Assembly (NCBI RefSeq): GCF_949628265.1
Contig: NC_088786.1
Coordinates: 3,720,001 to 3,784,000 of the forward strand
Source: Cloeon dipterum
Taxonomy: Eukaryota > Arthropoda > Insecta > Ephemeroptera > Baetidae
DNA length: 64,000 nucleotides
Reading direction: 5' to 3'
In this document: positions 48,062 to 59,197 of the stretch, one piece after another
How the letters are laid out: each line of letters opens with the position of its first letter
How positions within the stretch are numbered: the first letter of the stretch is position 1
Translations under genes and position numbers: made by a program
Notes under the pieces: model-generated
The model's input: the letters and a program-made list of their open reading frames with translations, nothing else
What the model was told of the DNA's origin: nothing
Database searches by the model: none

Positions 48062-48662
48062 ATGCTGCGATCTCTTCTCCAAAGTTGTTGCCAACAGAGG
48101 CTTATTTTATGTAGACATTATGCAGTTAAAAAGCCAAAAATAGCAAAGAAAAACTTAAACTCTTTGGGGGCTTACCAGCGGAAAATTGTCTTCAATGCGG
48201 ATTCTAAAGGTAAAAGCATTTAGTTTTTCCTTTTAAACTTTTCTAATTCATCAACCACAGATGCATCTGAAGATTTAAAAGAGCTAGCGGAATTTCTAAC
48301 AAGGTGTTTGGAAAGAGGTGGTTTGCCTGCTGAGTTGAACTGCGAATTTGGCAAGAATACGCTGGCAGTTCAACAAGAAAAGTAATTAATTACTAGCTCT
48401 TTAAATAAAATAGTGTTAAACTAAAACTTATATTAGTACTGACAATGTGGGAGTCTGCTACACTATTACTTTGAAAGAAAAGACTCTCAAAGACGGTATT
48501 CTGGAGCTTCGGGACAAAAGAACCACCCTTGCAGTAAGTATTATCAGTATTATTGCTTTTAAATACATTTTATTTGAGCTGACTATCATTTTTTGATGTT
48601 CACAGGAACAAGTCCACGTGTCAATGCTCAAGAGATACATCAAGAAGCTTGTGCAATCTTAA
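48062..48662 (+). CDS. POLG2-like mitochondrial protein, C-terminal domain only
   Basis: Exons: 48062-48209, 48261-48381, 48437-48533, 48606-48662; 423 bases, 140 residues. Residues 1-~30 look like a mitochondrial presequence (no acidic residue, several Arg/Lys, RHYA). From ~36 on it resembles the anticodon-binding-like C-terminal domain of the mitochondrial DNA polymerase gamma accessory subunit: LGAYQRKIVF at the start, GVCYTITLKEKTLKDGILEL in the middle, and LRDKRTTLAEQVHVSMLKRYI at the end. Known POLG2 proteins are about 360-485 residues and carry an aminoacyl-tRNA-synthetase-like core before this domain; here it is absent and there is no room for it, because GatC ends 7 bases upstream. 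Either the gene has been reduced to this domain or the core is encoded elsewhere. A GTAAGA donor directly after the stop suggests a 3' UTR intron. Confidence 0.7.
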
Positions 48663-48680
48663 AGGTAAGATCTCAACAAA

Positions 48681-48686
48681 AATAAA
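48681..48686 (+). promoter_or_regulatory. Poly(A) signal AATAAA for the GatC/POLG2-like unit
   Basis: Canonical hexamer 18 bases after the second stop codon, and the first one after GatC as well: I noticed no AATAAA between the two reading frames. This supports a single 3' end for both, although intron 3 of the second frame also lies before it. Confidence 0.5.
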
Positions 48687-48712
48687 TACAATCTTCCAAA
48701 CAAAAAATTCCA

Positions 48713-51700
48713 TCACTCGTCGGGTACTGGATTTTGGTATTTTGTGAATGCCAAAAACACCTGAAAAAAAATAAAATTGTTAAACTGAATGAGCTCCAAA
48801 TTTATATTTACTTGTTCCAAGCTCGTTTGTCCTATTGAATAGTCTTCAATATTCATCGTTTTCTTCGCGCGCTCCATTATGCCGAACATGCGAGACCACG
48901 GAATTGACGGATTTCTAATGTAGTACGAAAGCATTCCCTGCACGTTTTCTTTGAGCTCGGCGTCTGAAACGTAGAGCGATATTTAATCAACTCAGATTGC
49001 GGTAAGAGCAATTTACTTGGAAACGTTTGCGTCACAAAATCCCTGGCCGGCTGAGTATTGAAGATCCGCTCATGCGAGCTTGATTCCTGCGAACAATTAA
49101 ATTTCAGACGCGTGCAAACAAAGCGATCGGTGTGCAAATTACACTCTCAGCCGTCACTTTAATTATAAGAGAGTAGCCTTCCGCGAACTTGTTCTTCAGG
49201 TGCTGCGTTGAGCCAAGGCACTTAAACACGCCATTCACCATGATGGCCAGCTTGGTGCACAGCGCCTCACACTCCTCCATGCTGCAAATTAATTAATCAT
49301 TGGATATTATTGAGCGCTAATTAGCTGCGGTCTGTGTTCAGATTCACACTCGTTCTGCGTGTATAGCATTATTAATAATACCATAAACATGACAATAAAG
49401 TGAATTCATTAGGGAACCAGGAGTTTAGCATTTTTTCATAAATTTGGTTCTCCATTGAAGTGGGAAATAACATTTTTTAGGCTTTATAAACATAAAGTGA
49501 AATATTAATTTTGTGATTAAATTAATTTTTATTTTTATCAGTTGGTGAAATATTCAAAACTCTTAATGAGTTACCACAAGAAGTTTTTAATGGAAAATTT
49601 TTCTATCCGTTAAAAAGTCAACAGCTTTTATTACTGAGCAAACATTAAAATAAATTGAGGAATAGTCAACTCTATATTATTAATGAATTCTTCTGGATTC
49701 TCATTTTTTAAGACCCCATATATACTAAAAATAAGGTTGTCACCATAGCTCACCTTTAGAGCTTGATCGGAAACTTAAATAATTGTTTATTTTCTTCCAT
49801 TTTTTTAAAATTACTTTTAATTTCGATTAGTATTTTTGGTTTTCCTTGTTTGTTTCATTTTAAAGGCAAAATGGTCTATTAAACAGCAGGAATTAATTAT
49901 AATAATCCATTTCTGTCTTATTGATTGAGTCTATTTACGACCGTTTCAAATGAGGTACCTGTGCGAGGTAAGGATGACTAGTTTTCCCAAGTCTCTGGCT
50001 TTGCACACGACGTTCCAAAGGTGCCGCTTCGCCACGGGGTCCATTCCGGTAGTAGGCTCGTCAAGCAGCAGAACGGGCGGGTCCCCGATCAGGGCCACCG
50101 CGGTGCTCAATTTCCTCTTGTTTCCGCCGCTGAAAATCAGGCCGTATAAATAACGTTATTTATTTCAAAAGTCACTTACGGCCACAACTGTTGTGTAATT
50201 TCGCGGCGTGATGGAATTTTTGAATAAATAATTTACGTGTATTAGTATCAAGGCTGAATTTGTGTGCTTGGTGTTGCATTCCACGCTTAATTTGTTAAAT
50301 TGAGCAGTCATGCACACTCACAATAAATTAGATTTCACGCGAAAAACTTGAAAAAACACACCATAGTTGCAAAGTACACGCATCAAGTAGAAAATTATGG
50401 CAAAAACGACGTTTTGCTCAACAATCCACCAATTTTATTATTACGTCGATCAGACTCGCTTTTCTTTCCGCGATCACGCGCTTATAACAACTTTCGGTTT
50501 TCCACCGATTTCGCCTCTCGTGAAAAAGTGGCCCAGTTGGCAAACCGAAAACACAGAGACGGCTCGGTTGCGCGGTTCACGTGCAAATTTTGCGCATCAT
50601 TGCTCCGCAATTTGCCGATCATGATGCGGCAATTACCCACCTGTAATTTTTGACCTGCTTGTCGATGTGCTTGGTGAAAAGCAACTCCTTGGCCAGGTTG
50701 TCGACGTTTTCGGCGCACTCCCTGTAGGGGATGCCCCGCAGCAGGCAGAAGATGGTGAGAGTCTGCCTTCCGGTCAGGTCGTCAAGCAGCGCGTCAAATT
50801 GAGGGCAGTAGCCGATTATTTGATGAACCTGCAGCATTTAATCATCCAATTACACGCCTTTCTCGCCTTTCTCCTTCGTTTCGTTTTCACTCACCTCTTT
50901 CATCTGCGAGGTGATGCTGTAACCGCAGAGATAGGCGTCGCCTGACGAGATCTTCTCGTCTCCGGTCAGCATCTTGAAGGTGGTTGTCTTGCCGGCGCCG
51001 TTGACACCCAACAGACCAAAGCACTCGCCTTTCCGAATTCCGATACTCAAGCGGTCCACCGCCAGGAACGTGCCGTAGTATTTGCTCACATTTCTGCAAA
51101 GGTGAACACACAGTTAGTTGGTTTAATAGAAAAGCAATATTCTTCCACCAGTTCACTAGCTAGAAATAAAAAATTAAAAAAAATTCTGGCCCTTTCATAA
51201 TTTGGTGAAAGTTTACAATAATAGTTGTTATTATTAAATACTTTTCTCATTGCAAGGAGCTAATGTGAATTACTTAATTATTTTATTGATGTTTTTATCT
51301 TAACATTTTTCCACAAATTTTCACGTGGATCGGGAAAAATCGCTATAGCTTAAAGTGATTGGAAATAATGTTTCTTGTAAAAAGTCTGGTGATTTATTAA
51401 TGCCAGACACTTCTTGGCAACGAAATAAAGATGCTGTTGGCATTGTGCGCAAACGATCCCTCCCGTTTATGAGACACTAGGGTCAATGCCTATCTTTGTG
51501 CCAAATTTCACCATAATGCACTTTTGACACGGCGTTACCTTGTACCCAACGCTGATCAAATTGATTTTAATGTCATCATTGTTTTCTTTTACGTCTTTAA
51601 CCAATCACTCTCACCTTATAGTATACGTAACCCAATCTAAAGAGATGTTGTGTGTGATTTGCTGAATAAATATTCAAGTGTATTTATCCTAGAGAAAGAA

Positions 51701-54700
51701 TGTCTGCAATATTTATCAATATTGCAGACATTTATCAATATTGCAGCCTACTTGCATTGCCTCAATTTGCTGCTTATTTCTTTTAAGAACTTAATCATTC
51801 AAATAAAAACTATGTGAGTGAACTGTCAATATTAATATAATATATATGATTATCCTGGAATTAGATCAAACTTTTTACCGCAAGCGATCCTTCATCCGCT
51901 AGCATTGAAGTGGGTCACTGTGTATTAAATGAAAGTAAAACCTGCTCTTCAGAGCTGCGTTCGCAAATCCGAGCTTAATAATCGATAATTAAGAGGAGTT
52001 TAATAAGCACGTGTCACACGCGCCAAGAGAGCGAGATTATTTAAATTTCCTGTCCAATTGAGCGGATCTCAGACCTTATTCTCAATTGTTTTGGAGTGAG
52101 AACCGTTGGTTAATATGGCTCTGTTAATTAATCACTCATCTTTTCCCACGCTTTTGCTCTCTACAGAGAATTAATGCTGAAGCCTATATCTGAACTTAAT
52201 TCAAAGCGAGTTTGTTATAACACACCACTAAATATTGTTACAAAGATGAAACGATTGATTATGTTTGAAATTTTCTTTGCTAATTAATATTTAACTTTGT
52301 ATCTAAAGTGTTTTCATCGTTTCGCACACTGCTTCGTAAGTAAAATTTTTAGCGGGTTTAAAAAATAGAATTGTTGCTATTTTAGGAAAGCCTTGATTTG
52401 CTTTTATTTCTCTTTACTATAATTTCGCATTCAGAGAAATTTAATAACAGTCCTGCAACAATATAAGCGGCCCTAACGAAAGGACTATTTTCTTTCTTTC
52501 TTTTTTAATTTAAAAATATGCAATTTGATTGTTTCTTGATATTTCAAGGCCTATACTTACGACTCGCCTGGAGCGAAATATTAGTGAATTAAGTGGCAAA
52601 TAGCGGATGCAACTTGATCTACAAAAAATTGGGCCAGAAGAAAATCGGCTGACCGCATTTGATATTCATGATGGAAATGAATTACCTAATTAGTAAATCT
52701 TTCTGATTTTCTTTTGCAAACGTGTACCAAAAATTAGAAACCTTGTCTTTGGGCTATTCCGGAAAAAAATCACATTACAAAGTTTTTTTCACGTGATGCG
52801 ACGAGCAATTACTCAGACAGCGTTATTTTCGTTTTCATCAAAAGCCCAGCCGAGGTCTGCAGGAAACAAAGCACGCGGCGCCAAATTACCGATTCGCCAA
52901 GCTGCCAGCGAGCAATAAATCGGCTCGTATCAACAGTCACTTTTTATCTCTCAATGGAGTGGCTTAGCAGATAATTGCGCTTTTGGGATGCAACCCATGA
53001 TTTTTGCTGGCGAAAATTGCGCCATGAAACGCGAGCTCACGGCCGTTGAGATAGACGTACCTCATCGCCAGCAAATACTCCCGATTGAGCTCATCAATGC
53101 CAGTGCTGAGCAGTTTTGCCTTTTCGGCCGCGACGTCCGAGTCGTCCTCTTCTCTGTCCTCGGGCCGCACTGGGTGCACTATTAGATACGAAAAAGCGTG
53201 GATCACGATTTGTTGGATTTAATTGCATCTCTATTCATTCATAATTACCTCGCAGAACGTAGCGCAGGAATTTGGCCTTGACGAAAACAATGAAGTCGTC
53301 GAATAAGTGGTACTCAAAGACTATTAAAATAAGCAGAGCGATCGCTCCTTCGACGAAGCTGTACACCAGTTGCCTTCCTATTCCGGTCGTGCCCCAATCA
53401 AAATAGTTTTCGGTCCATGGAAAGCATTGGCCGTTTGGACACTGCTCTGGAACTATTTTGCAAATTATACAGACCTTGAAAAATGAAAAATAAACTACAC
53501 GACTTTTTGGTTCTTTCGAATAAAATGCATAGCTGTCATTGGTTTAAACAGATTCATTGAGAAATATCTTTCGTTTATAATTCTTTTAAGTGTATCGTCT
53601 AATTTGTTTACCTTTGCAGCAAGCGTTTGGTGTTCCAACTTCCGCGAATATTGGGCAAAAATCAAGCAGTGGTGCGCACACCTTGATGGACAAGTACGTT
53701 TGGTAGAGGTTAAATACTGCCATTGTGACAGTGTAGTGCGGGAAGAGCATGAAAATCCAATCGAGCGTGTTTGCCACGTCCACTAATCCCAGCTCTGGCG
53801 TTTGCAAGATCACGACGATCATGAAAGCGGCTACACCTGCAGAATTTAAAAAAAAAACATGTAACGTGACGAAATATATGATCCGAAATAAAATATCTTA
53901 TCGAATGTAATTTTTGCATGAAATATTTAAGAATTTATGAGACTCTCCACGGCGACCATTGAATCAATAAATGAATCTCACTAACCTAAGAAGGTGGCTA
54001 GGATGGTGAGTCGCGAGAATCCATCAGAAGGCACATCGAAGAAGAATGACGTCAGATAAGTAATTGGCAGCACGCACCATGCAAACGCATATAAGACAAG
54101 AATCAATCGACCTGAAAACAAATAGCAAATAATTTCCTTGATCCTTGACACTATATATTAATTCATATTATGACCTCTGTTTTATGCGAGTGTTGCGTAA
54201 ACAAAATCATTCCAATTAACTACTCACCTAGTTCTTCTGGGGTTCTTAGTCCCTCTTCTTGGAACGATACGAAAACTATGCATACAAGACCGACGGGTGA
54301 AATAAAAACGAACAAATCCCAAAGGAATGCGGTGAACCAGTACATCCAGCCTTGTACGCCGGACACGAATTGCAGGTGTTTCGATTTTGTCACTCTTTCG
54401 CGAACGTAAAATAGCACGTAGAATGCAGACACGAACGCCATGCTGAAACCGACGTTGAACGCGTATTGGAATCCTTTGCTGAGAGTTCCCGTCAACTGCA
54501 GCTGCACCTGGAATCACAAACATTTTTTTCAGACATTTTCAAAGATTGATTGCACTATAATCGTTTACCCTTGTTGTAGACCGATATGGTAGAGGGTGAT
54601 TGTTGGTTTGTATGCTGTACTGATCGCCCAAATAGCGCTTCATGATGGCATTATAGACAAGGTCTAGCGCTAACGGTGCGGCGTGCAGAGGTTGGTTGCT

Positions 54701-57700
54701 GAACCACGCGGTGATGCTGTCCCGGCGAGTTTCACTGTCGTAGTCAAACGTTGCACCAGCGATGTACTGCATGTTGTACACGACAATGTCATCACGGCCC
54801 TGAATTGATTTCAAATATCAAATGTGGATTAATCCCTTTAAACCGATTCGATTTTAACCTTTTGCAAAATGAAGTCACGCATGGTCGTGCCAGGAGCGAC
54901 AATGTCTGTCCTGTAGCCTTGCAGACTTTCCAAATATTTTTCGTACATCAAAGACACAGACGCTTGATCCGAAAGCAATTGAACTGGTGTAATTGGCAGT
55001 GGATACGACTGTTGGAAAGTGAAGTGAGACTTTGAAAACGCAAAATTTTAAACAAATATTACGCCTATAGACATGTCCAGGGCTGGGAAGTTCTCCTGAC
55101 CAGGCAGAGCTTTCGCCACGATTATCACAATGATGAGGAAAAATGCCGGCAGAATGCTTTGGATGAAATACAAGAGCCAAGACTGGACCTGCGAGAGCGC
55201 CTTTTTCATCATCATGGCGAAAAATTGGTTCCGCGTCAGCTTCCAGCCCGTGTATGTGTGATGGGGGTTGAGTTCAACTGCGTAGAAAAATAGAAATTGA
55301 AACGAGTACTCTATAGAGCAGCTTAGATTTAAATTACGGCGCGTTTCTGATCCTGTTTCATGGAACAGGGTCTCACTGCTATTTTTTCCGTCATATTTAA
55401 CCAGGCCATTGGTTGCTTTATCTCCAAACTCAAATTCGTCTACCTCCACGTCTCGTCCAGCCCTGTTTGTGCATCATTTAAAAATATATTCGCACTCCTT
55501 TATCATTATATTTACTTGACAAAAACATTCTCCATGGTTGACAGCGACACACCATAGCTGAGAACTCCCAGTGTGCGCTTGTGGTCCTCTATTTCCTGAA
55601 GCATTCCCTCAAATACCCCAACCTTGTCTTCTGGCAAGTGGAATGAAAGTTCTGTGCCAATGTTCGTGGCCACTTTTACGTCGGGGATGTACTTTCGCAG
55701 CAGATTCGTGACTCCTTTAATATCGCAATTCCCATCTTGCACAATCACCAAATAATAGCCGGTTCCTGTTGATGGATTGAAACATTAGCGTCGCATCGAA
55801 CAGAAGTATCAATTATAAACTACCATATTTCTTTTTCAAGAAGAATGGTGATCCATAGCACTGCAGTTTTCCTGACGCCATGATCGCAATTTTGTCACCC
55901 AACAAATCTGCCTCGTCCATGAAATGCGTGGTCAAGAGCAACGTGCGGCCCTTCTTTTCCTTCTCCAAAAAGTCCCACAGCGTTCTCCGGGAGGCTGGAT
56001 CCATTCCAGAAGTTGGCTCATCCAACATTACAACCTTTTGGGGCAAATCATAATTATTTTTTCATCATTTCTAATTGTATTTCTTGTCTTGCCTTTGAGC
56101 CACCGCATAGCGCAACGCCAACAGAGAGTTTCCTCTTCATTCCTCCAGACAGAGTCTTCGAATATGAATTTTTCTTCGTTTGGAAATCAAGAAGCTCTAT
56201 GTATTTCTTCACTTCTGCCTTCATTTCTTTTCCTGACAGCCCTTTTAGCTGCAAAATCAATGTTATTAAATAATAATAAATTCAATACTTTCCACATTTA
56301 TGTGTGCTATGAATTAATTGAAAACTATGAGCATTTATTATGCTGTGATAAATTTCATGACATCAAGAGTCCCTAAAGAGAATCGCTTACTCTGCAGTAA
56401 AATACGAGATGTTCTTTAACGGTTAGCTGATCGAAAAGGATGTTGTGCTGCGGACACAGTCCCAGGCTCTCGCGCACTTTCTTAATGTTTTTCCTTATGT
56501 CAAAGCCGCCGACCACTGCCGTGCCACTTGTTGGAGTTAGCAAGCCTGAAATATTAAACGGCGTCTCTTTTACGTGCGGAAAATGCGCATCGTTAAATTA
56601 CTATCTACCCGTTAGCATGGACATTGTTGTTGTCTTTCCCGCCCCGTTGTGGCCGAGCAAAACCGTAATTTGGTCCTCATACATATTCATCGTTACATTG
56701 CTAACAGCTGGTTTTGCGCTACCAAAGACCTGGGAATAAGGAAAAATTTATCATGAGAATCATTTCAAGGCAAACACACGTTACCTTTTGAAGGCTTTTT
56801 ATTTGGATGCCCGCATACAAATCGACCGGATCTTGCTCGAATAAGGGATTGCTGTTGTCAATGTTGTCAGGAACAAGTTCCTCGTCTACTTTAGAGCCGC
56901 ACCAAAATTCAGCCTACACAGGGGATTAAAAAGATGTTAAATTCCTCGTTTATTTCTCTGAAACTCACCGTGAAAGGGAAATACCAAGGCTGGGGCACGC
57001 CGTAATCGCCTGGGAAAATCGCCTCGATGTAAAGAGCAAGGACCATATAGAGAACGGCGTCTAAAAGGAGCATCCCCATTATTCCTCCAAGGGTGTAGCC
57101 GTCGTCCGGTGAGGGTGGAGTGAACAAATTGCTCCACTGCACGCCCGGTCCAGCACCCTCAAACTCAATAATGAAGCGGCAGCCGAAAGCCATAGCCGTG
57201 TTGGACAGAAGACTGGCGCCCACTTTTGATCCAGTTGGCAAGAAGTTGTAGTTTTCCTCGAGGAAATAGTAAACCGAGTAGTTCAGGAAGTAGACGACTC
57301 CAGCTATTGTGGCCGCCGTATTTGCTGAAGATTAAACGCATTTTTATTTTAAGCTATATGCCATTTAAAAGTAGAAAATGCTAAATGAAAGTAACTGCAT
57401 GCTTATGCAACCTGCGAAGCACTCGTGTATGTGAATTGCATAGCTTCAATTTTATTGTATTACTACGGCAGTTCATTCTTTTCAAAAAATTTAATGGGTG
57501 AATCAACTGAGCAACTATCTTTATCAGTAAAGCGCACGTCAGAACGATGAAAATAATTTTTACAATAATTTTACTCTATCAGTTGTTGAATTAGATGACA
57601 ATATATAGCGATAGTGCGTACGCGATGAGTAACTCACCTTTAGAGAAGAAAACGGAGATAAGGAAGGAAAACGTCACGGTTGAAGTCGCGAAGAGGAGGA

Positions 57701-59197
57701 GGAACACAAAAATAACTGATGCATCGCTTTGCGTGAAAACGGACAGACCCGTGCCGTACCAGTCGACTTTGAGCAAGACAGTCATCAAAATGATGGCGAT
57801 CAACAGCAGGGACATGAAGTTGAGAAACCAGGCTGTCCAGTGCATCCAATTTGGCAAACCCATTATTTTCATGGATTCCTTTAAATTCGAATTATTAGAG
57901 TCTGGATTAGTGTCACGCTGCGGCTACTCACTTTGAGCTGATTTTCCTTTTCCGTGGTCACCATTCTCACACAACTGATGCTCGTGTAGACAAAACTCAG
58001 CATAATGATGAGAGAGACGAAACTTTGCAGGGCCACAATCAAAGGGTCGTCGATGTACTCCGGATGGGAAAATCTCTGCATGCGAATGCTGATGTTCTGC
58101 AGAGGCTGGTTCAGCCGATACTCGATCAGGGCTTTCGAAATTGAATTTTGTAGAGCCAAAAAGCCCTCCTGAGAATACCCTGAAAATTTTGTACGGTCAA
58201 AAAAGTATACCCATAAATAATTTTTTAAACTAAATTATTGATTGCAAAATAGGGAAGAAAAATACTGTCAGAATAATCAATTACCTGGTGGTCCCCCTTC
58301 ATTCGAGATGTTTGACCTTGGTCCAGGTATTTGGTAGTCGGGGAAGAGAAATCCAGTGAACCAAACAATTGGGAAAGGGATGTCGTAAACACCGAAAGAC
58401 CCTAAGTATCGCTTTTCTGCGGGAAACCGGAGCCTAATCTAAAACGCAAATAATTCAGCATCAAATTAAATGTGAGGTAATACTTACTTTAATGTTATTT
58501 GGCAGTGGGTCGGCTAGGTTGGTGACCCCGTCGAAAATGACTCCAGCCAACATCGGCACGGAAGCAGCGGAGGGCGATTCAGACGTCAGGTTTTTTAGCA
58601 TCTCTTCCTCGTTTTCGAAGACGATTTCTATTTAAGGACAGTTTGCGTCATCTTTACAAACATGCATTGAAGCGAAAGGGGAATTGATTTACGATTTGTC
58701 CCCGACGACCATGCGACTTTGCTCATTATTTCATTCAGCGCAGGATGGTTAGGTGTCCATGCAACGTTCCATCTGCATTTCGAATTAGTGCAATTTTATA
58801 CAACCTTTCTTGAGGAACAATTTAATAAATAAGGATTTCACTGAATTAATAACAGCGTGCAGCATAATTTAACTCAAATCACTGAAAACATTAAAAAAAA
58901 CAAGGCGAAGCGCTGTTAATTGAATGGATATTAATTTATTCTATGAAATTACTTGGCGAGCAGGTTTGTGCCGTTGTTGGACGTGATGAACGGCAGCTTG
59001 ACAGGGTTGTAAGGCGCGTAGTCGATGGGCTGGTCGAACGGCATGGGCTTCACGAGGCTTCGGATCACCACCAGAATGATACTAAAGACGATCGGGGCGC
59101 CGATCTCGATCAGCGACTGCACAGGGTGGCGCCGCTGCAGCAAGGTGTTCTTCCACACCAGCAGCGAGAAGCTGCCGGCCACGGTGCGTTTCGGCAT
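48713..59197 (-). CDS. ABC transporter subfamily A (ABCA3-like)
   Basis: Full-size lipid transporter: two halves, each with a membrane domain and an ATPase domain. Exons (minus): 58953-59197, 58693-58772, 58488-58627, 58285-58438, 57932-58179, 57638-57878, 56969-57324, 56785-56913, 56609-56729, 56391-56545, 56093-56248, 55824-56034, 55516-55765, 55338-55462, 55063-55277, 54859-55008, 54569-54799, 54228-54507, 53986-54111, 53612-53836, 53249-53452, 53061-53178, 50895-51093, 50641-50828, 49959-50129, 49143-49281, 49017-49086, 48812-48963, 48713-48760; 5127 bases, 1708 residues (human ABCA3 1704). NBD1: Walker A GHNGAGKT 557-564, LSGGM 656, LDEP 679-682. NBD2: GVNGAGKT 1416-1423, SGGNKRKLS 1516, LDEP 1538-1541. 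All catalytic motifs are intact. Exon 21's acceptor is the least certain. Intron 11 is 58 bases with a GC donor (GCAAGA). ATG follows an acceptor by 5 bases, implying a noncoding first exon. Confidence 0.95.
51701..51746. repeat. Perfect hairpin with adjoining direct repeat
   Basis: TGTCTGCAATA (51701-51711) and its exact complement TATTGCAGACA (51720-51730) flank an 8-base loop. The string TTTATCAATATTGCAG then occurs twice in tandem, at 51712-51727 and 51731-51746. It lies in ABCA intron 22 (51094-53060), which otherwise holds nothing recognisable. Confidence 0.6.

Noticed and set aside
53452-53474. Alternative acceptors (53474 or 53494) for ABCA exon 21
   Set aside because: The TTTCAAG site breaks the frame. 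The GTGTAG site keeps it but adds residues with no family support and has a poor pyrimidine tract. I kept 53452, with reservation.
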